Below, in pieces: positions 6,235 to 10,045 of a stretch of DNA of 10,045 nucleotides. The translations under genes were made by a program, and so were the position numbers. Source of the stretch: Gemmatimonadaceae bacterium (GTDB lineage: Bacteria; Latescibacterota; UBA2968; UBA8231); contig PBSR01000232.1 in assembly GCA_002726335.1 (NCBI GenBank), forward strand, positions 1 through 10,045. The letters are read 5' to 3'. How positions within the stretch are numbered: the first letter of the stretch is position 1; each line of letters starts with the position of its first letter. Under the pieces are notes generated by a model that saw nothing but the letters and a program-made list of their open reading frames with translations, was not told where the DNA came from and ran no database searches.

Positions 6235-9077
6235 TGGAGCTGCTGCAACGACATGCGCGGGCCGCTACGGCGGGCGCCCTCGGTCTTGCCGTACTGGTGA
6301 CTTCGGCGATCTGCCTGGGCACCGTCAACTCGCTGACCTCTGCCGGCAGTATCCTGCACCTGCCCCTGCTGAGCGGCTGGCAACACATACCGCGGATCTA
6401 CTCCGCCGACTTCCTGATGTTCACGGAGGGTCAGTTCCGCCCCTCGGCATACGCGCTGCTCGCACTGCTGCGCAGCCTCGTCGATGCCGACAGTTCCACG
6501 TTCTGGCATCTGCTGCTTGTGACCTGCCATTGGTTGAACGCGGTCCTGGTGGCCAGCATCGTCCGTCGCTTCGCCCGGTCCCCAATCAGCGGCCTGTTTG
6601 CCGGGCTGCTGTTCGCCATCCACCCCCTGGCCGCGGTGTTGGTCACCGACATCGCCCTGTTCCACCACCTTCTGGGCCTGACGTTCTTCCTGGGGTCACT
6701 GTGGGCCTACCTGCGATCCCATGAAGATGATCACGAGATTTCGACCTGGGGCTATGCAGCGTCCGTGGTCCTTTTCCTCGTCGGCGTGACAGTCTCGAAG
6801 CTGGTCTTCACCTTGCCTGTCGTACTGTTGGCCAGCGAATTCCACCGACGACCGGGGTGGCGCCAGGCGGCATTGCGATTGTCGCCATTCGTCTTCCTCG
6901 GTCTGGCGGCGGCTCCGATCTGGTGGCTGTTGCGCCCCCATCCCCTGCACTACGGCTACATCCTGTTCCCGCCGGGGGCAACGTGGTTCACGTTCTACTC
7001 CGTGGTCAGCGCCACGCAGTCCTATGTTGGCGGGCTGTTGCTCGGCGCAGGCATACCGGTGCCCCTGCACGAGGTCGTACCTCAGATCTATGAGCCCACC
7101 GAGCCACGGCTGATCTTCCTGGTGGCCGTGATCCTGGCCGTGTTCGGTGCCGGCTACGTACTGCTGCGCCGGCGCCATTGGGGCGGGCTCGGCCTGGTGG
7201 CCTTGCTCGTCGTCATGATCCCCTTTGCGTCGACGACCTGGAACAGCGTCCTCGACTACGTGGCCTGGAAATACATCTATGCCTCGCTGGCCGGCCTCGC
7301 CCTCTTCATGGGGTGGCTGCTCGACGAGCTGCGTGCCAGCCTGCGCGCGCCGGTCCGGTGGGCGGGTAAGGCTCTGTGGCTCTGCGTTCCGTTCTTCGGC
7401 TGGCAACAGATCGAGATCAACCGCGTGTCCTCCTCGCCAGTGGCGTACTGGAGCCACGTGGTGGCTATGAACCCGGGAAGCGAATCGGCCAACGTGGCCC
7501 TGGGTACGGCACTCCTCGATCAAGGCGACGAAGAGCAGGCCCGGCGCCACCTGTTTGCCCCTGCCGTCAAGCAGCTGTACGCCAGCGCCGCGGCTCTGTG
7601 TCGCTATCACACGAGTAGAGGAGAGTTCACGCCAGCCGCCGTTCACCTGAGAATGGCGATTCGCCGGGGCAGCGGCTTGCAGTTCGGCTACGCCGAGCCG
7701 CTGATGGCAGAACTGATGCACGCGGCACAGGCCTATGACCACGCCGAGGCCGCGCTGGGCAAGGTGCTTACCGCCAACCCGTATGACATCGAAGCGATGG
7801 AGCGTCTGGCAGCTCTCTGGGGCACCAAAGGTTACGTCAGAGCCGCCGAGAAGCTGCTGCATCGGGCCGCAGGACTGGCGCCCGGGGCCATCGAGGTGAC
7901 GCGTATGAGACAGGCCCTGCAGGAACGATATGATGGCGCGAGCGACGATATGCCACGCATCGATCCGCCATCACCCAGCTGGCTGCGCTACGCCACACAA
8001 GGCTTCCACGACTCACAGATACAGGAACAGGTCATCAGCAGCAGCCTCGAATACCCCACCGACCCGGTCATTCAACTCGAAGCCGCAACCTGTCTGGCCA
8101 AAGGCAATCGGTACGAGGAAGCAAAACAACGGCTCGATCGGGCCACCGAGATCCTGCCAGAATCCGCCTTCGCCTGGGCCATGCGCTCCTGGGTCGCGGC
8201 AGAACTCGGCGAACTGGAGGAAGCCGTCGACGCGGGACGCCGAGGCCTGGCACTGGACAACAGGAACGCCACCGTCCACAACACTCTTGGGATTCTGGTG
8301 GGCCGACTGGCCAAGGGACGCCCGAACGACAGATTCCTCCGCGGACGTGCCGTGGAGCACTTCCGCGAAGCCCTGCGGATCAATCCGCAGCACGCCTCCG
8401 CTTACGTCAACCTGGCCAAGGAACTGCGCCAGCAGGGCAAGCACGACGAGGCTCTGGCACTGTATCGCCGCGTTCTGCGCTTGCGCCCCGACCTGGCTGA
8501 GGCCCACTTCAACATGGGCAATCTGCTCGCCGACCAGGGCGATGAGAAGAGTGCGATTGAGTGCTACCGCAAGGCGATCCGCGCCAAGAATGACTACCCG
8601 GAAGCCTACTTCAACCTGGGAGTATCGCAGATATCTCAGGGCAGTACTGCTGAAGCCTGCATCTGCTTCCGCAAGGCCCTGCAGATCAGGGCGGAGTTCA
8701 CCGCCGCCCGCGACGCGCTGGTAACGGTGTTGATCCGCCAACGCGTATACGACGAGGCCATCTCGGTCCTGCGCGAGGGCCTGGTCGTGAGTCCGGCAAA
8801 CTTGCGTGGCACGCTCATGCTGGCATCACTGCTGGCCTCCGGCCCCGACACGAATCTGCGCGATGGGCCGCAGGCCGTCGTCCTCGCCGAGCAGGTCTGC
8901 CAGGCACTCAACTATGCGGACGGCGACGCCCTGCTGGTGCTGGCCAGCGCCCACGAGGAGGTGGGTGACCTCGACGCCGCACTCGTAACCGCAATCCGTG
9001 CGTCTCAGGTGGCGCGGTCACCCCGCACCCGTAGCGAGGCCGAACGAGTGCGTGAGCGTCTCAGCCAGGCTCGCTGA
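6231..9077 (+). CDS. TMTC-like polytopic membrane protein with C-terminal TPR repeats
   Basis: The 948-residue product has about 10-11 predicted membrane segments in residues 13-391, followed by a long TPR domain (about 400-930) expected to be periplasmic. The layout matches TMTC-type proteins: GT-C fold glycosyltransferases that use lipid-linked sugar and carry TPRs. Landmarks are RPSAYALL (70-77), H-x-LN near 100-103, SPISGLFAGLLFAIHP (117-132) and WKYIYASLAG (346-355, matching the usual ERYLYLPSLG), then NPGSESANVALG opening the TPRs. The clearest TPR units are about 721-857 (AYVNLAKELRQQGKHDEAL; AHFNMGNLLADQGDEKSAI; AYFNLGVSQISQGSTAEA). Acidic residues expected in active relatives look absent: the first-loop Asp pair falls at Thr36-Ser37, the Glu after HP is Val136, and the GRxD block is LFHH (143-146). 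It overlaps the upstream gene by four bases and is the last gene of the cluster. It may be a glycosyltransferase with a changed active site or a TPR scaffold. Confidence 0.82.
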   Translation: MMELLQRHARAATAGALGLAVLVTSAICLGTVNSLTSAGSILHLPLLSGWQHIPRIYSADFLMFTEGQFRPSAYALLALLRSLVDADSSTFWHLLLVTCHWLNAVLVASIVRRFARSPISGLFAGLLFAIHPLAAVLVTDIALFHHLLGLTFFLGSLWAYLRSHEDDHEISTWGYAASVVLFLVGVTVSKLVFTLPVVLLASEFHRRPGWRQAALRLSPFVFLGLAAAPIWWLLRPHPLHYGYILFPPGATWFTFYSVVSATQSYVGGLLLGAGIPVPLHEVVPQIYEPTEPRLIFLVAVILAVFGAGYVLLRRRHWGGLGLVALLVVMIPFASTTWNSVLDYVAWKYIYASLAGLALFMGWLLDELRASLRAPVRWAGKALWLCVPFFGWQQIEINRVSSSPVAYWSHVVAMNPGSESANVALGTALLDQGDEEQARRHLFAPAVKQLYASAAALCRYHTSRGEFTPAAVHLRMAIRRGSGLQFGYAEPLMAELMHAAQAYDHAEAALGKVLTANPYDIEAMERLAALWGTKGYVRAAEKLLHRAAGLAPGAIEVTRMRQALQERYDGASDDMPRIDPPSPSWLRYATQGFHDSQIQEQVISSSLEYPTDPVIQLEAATCLAKGNRYEEAKQRLDRATEILPESAFAWAMRSWVAAELGELEEAVDAGRRGLALDNRNATVHNTLGILVGRLAKGRPNDRFLRGRAVEHFREALRINPQHASAYVNLAKELRQQGKHDEALALYRRVLRLRPDLAEAHFNMGNLLADQGDEKSAIECYRKAIRAKNDYPEAYFNLGVSQISQGSTAEACICFRKALQIRAEFTAARDALVTVLIRQRVYDEAISVLREGLVVSPANLRGTLMLASLLASGPDTNLRDGPQAVVLAEQVCQALNYADGDALLVLASAHEEVGDLDAALVTAIRASQVARSPRTRSEAERVRERLSQAR

Positions 9078-9089
9078 GACACCCGGCGG

Positions 9090-9368
9090 TCATACGGCGC
9101 GCACCGTACGGAATCCCAGCCTGAAGAACCAGCGCCCGGTGCCGTCGGCGTCGCGGTAGGTATTGCGGATGTTGGCCGTCTGTTTCGTCCAGCCACCACC
9201 ACGCACGCAGAACAGCTCCCGCTTGAGTGCCGCCTCCTGGATCCAGTCGAGGTCTGGTGTTGTCTCGTCGAAATCGAGCATGGGAGTCCCCCCGGGATAG
9301 GGGTGGTACTCGTCAAAGCACCACTCCTTGACGTTCCCTGGGCGGGCGCTGAGGGGAGCGATAGAAAC
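9090..9368 (-). pseudogene. C-terminal remnant of an FGE/SUMF1-type (formylglycine-generating enzyme family) domain
   Basis: Read on the minus strand, this frame gives 92 residues to the TGA at 9090-9092. From GNVKEWCFDEYHPYPGG (about 9288-9338) it matches the last third of the FGE-sulfatase fold, which has GNVWEWC, then RGGSW, an Arg-rich stretch and GFR-VR. Here the later signatures are VRGGGW, NIRNTYRDADGTG and LGFRTVRAV. The N-terminal two thirds (RLPTEAEWE-type core) are missing: the frame runs straight into the stop codon of dnaB at 9369-9371. The first ATG (9281) lies inside the domain, giving 63 residues with no complete fold, so a functional product is unlikely. The best reading is a deletion remnant. 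A short independent ORF from 9281 or an assembly join are alternatives. It converges on the TPR gene with 12 bases between stops. The family includes true sulfatase activators and many non-catalytic or EgtB/PvdO-like members; which one this was cannot be told. Confidence 0.75.
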
Positions 9369-10045
9369 TCACGGTTCCTCGAACGATGCTGTCTTCTTGC
9401 ACCACTTCAACTCGATACTCCCGGTTGGACCGTTACGCTGTTTCTCAATGATCAGTTCTGCATAGTCGTCCAGGTCAGCGCCATCCTCATCCTTGATCCC
9501 GTAAGAACCTGGCCTGTAGAGTAGCATCACGACATCGGCGTCCTGTTCTATCCCACCAGAACCACGTAGATCGGCCATCTGAGGGCGCTTGCTTGGTCGG
9601 GCTTCGGCCGCCCTGCTGAGCTGCGACAGCGCCAGAACCGGTACATGCAAATCCTTTGCGATGTGTTTGAGGCCCGTAGTGATGCCGTTGATGCGCTCGT
9701 TCTCAGTTTCGCCGGGCCCCCTCATCAGCTGGAGGTAGTCCACCAGGACCAGGGCAAGAGGCGATCGCTGATGCAACCGTTCAAGACGGGAGCGAGTCTG
9801 AGATGTGTTTAGTCCCGGCGAATCATCTATGTGAACTGGAAGACCTTTGATTTCTTCATCAGCCCTGGCCAGCTTGTCCAATACCTCAGGAGCGAAACTG
9901 CCTCTCCTGAGTGACAGGAGGTCCACATTGGCCCTTCGGGCAAGGAATCGGTGGGCCACCTGCTCTCTGCTCATCTCAAGCGACAGAATCGCTACACTCA
10001 CGCGCTCCTTCTCGGCAACGTCCAAGGCGATGCCACAAGCCAGGC
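9369..10045 (-). CDS. dnaB: Replicative DNA helicase DnaB, C-terminal part (5' end beyond window)
   Basis: The visible 224 residues are most of the RecA-like motor domain of the hexameric replicative helicase that unwinds DNA at the fork in the 5'-3' direction. The frame is open to the window edge, where ALACGIALDVAEKE fits the helix just after Walker A, so Walker A and the N-terminal domain lie outside. Seen motifs: SLEMS with the catalytic Glu (9969-9983), Walker B VLVDYLQLM (9723-9749), the SQLSR and DLRGSGGIEQDADVVMLLYRP motifs of helicase motifs 3 and 4, and the KQRNGPTG loop with its conserved Lys/Arg (9420-9443). The C-terminus has normal family length and ends in SFEEP, so this end is intact. 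The stop is immediately followed, in the same frame, by the FGE-like remnant. No promoter or terminator is visible. Confidence 0.95.
   Translation of the reverse strand, partial: LACGIALDVAEKERVSVAILSLEMSREQVAHRFLARRANVDLLSLRRGSFAPEVLDKLARADEEIKGLPVHIDDSPGLNTSQTRSRLERLHQRSPLALVLVDYLQLMRGPGETENERINGITTGLKHIAKDLHVPVLALSQLSRAAEARPSKRPQMADLRGSGGIEQDADVVMLLYRPGSYGIKDEDGADLDDYAELIIEKQRNGPTGSIELKWCKKTASFEEP

Noticed and set aside
9093..9108. Inverted repeat TACGG-CGCGCA-CCGTA near the convergent gene ends
   Set aside because: A 5-bp stem with a 6-base loop and no U-run, lying inside the last codons of the FGE-like frame; too weak to call a terminator.
1..10045. CRISPR array, tRNA/rRNA, insertion sequence or phage genes
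   Set aside because: No regularly spaced identical repeats with spacers, no recognisable RNA gene, no transposase or terminal inverted repeats. The periodic DNA similarity in 1058-3709 is explained by protein repeats.

Overview
The window is about 10 kb of GC-rich bacterial DNA. The large secreted protein ends in a FlgD-Ig-like tail that opens with an NYPNPFN motif. Such tails are typical of the Fibrobacteres-Chlorobi-Bacteroidetes (FCB) superphylum and neighbouring candidate phyla such as Latescibacterota, Krumholzibacteriota, Eisenbacteria and KSB1. Together with the Planctomycete-style cytochrome domain, this suggests an uncultivated environmental FCB-type bacterium. That placement is an inference from domain content, not a database match.

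Layout. (1) Positions 1-109 carry the last 35 codons of an unidentified plus-strand gene. It converges, across a short hairpin, on (2) a minus-strand gene (131-601) for a small exported mono-haem c-type cytochrome with an unusual CX4CH haem motif. (3) Positions 602-883 are a divergent intergenic region holding a Shine-Dalgarno site, a 12-bp perfect palindrome and no convincing gene. (4) A plus-strand three-gene cluster follows. The first gene (884-4351) encodes a CRTAC1-like protein built as a tandem duplication: seven FG-GAP/VCBS calcium motifs plus an ASPIC/UnbV domain, a CARDB-like linker, then again seven motifs plus ASPIC/UnbV, and the FlgD-like tail. The second gene (4405-6234) encodes an exported, probably membrane-anchored protein with a CXXCH haem site and PD40/TolB-type WSPDG repeats. 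The third (6231-9077) overlaps the second by ATGA and encodes a multi-pass TMTC-like membrane protein with about ten C-terminal TPR units. (5) On the minus strand, 9090-9368 is the orphaned C-terminal end of a formylglycine-generating-enzyme/SUMF1-type domain without its N-terminal part. It begins directly after the stop codon of (6) dnaB (9369-10045), the replicative helicase, cut at its 5' end by the window edge.

How the genes may work together. All three plus-strand products are predicted to be exported or membrane proteins and are closely packed, and a divergent cytochrome c sits beside them. A plausible reading is an envelope system: a very large calcium-dependent double-propeller surface protein, a haem-bearing propeller protein that could link it to redox chemistry, and a TMTC/TPR membrane protein that would either glycosylate or, given the apparent loss of acidic residues expected in active relatives, scaffold the assembly. 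The FGE-like remnant and dnaB seem to be an unrelated convergent locus.
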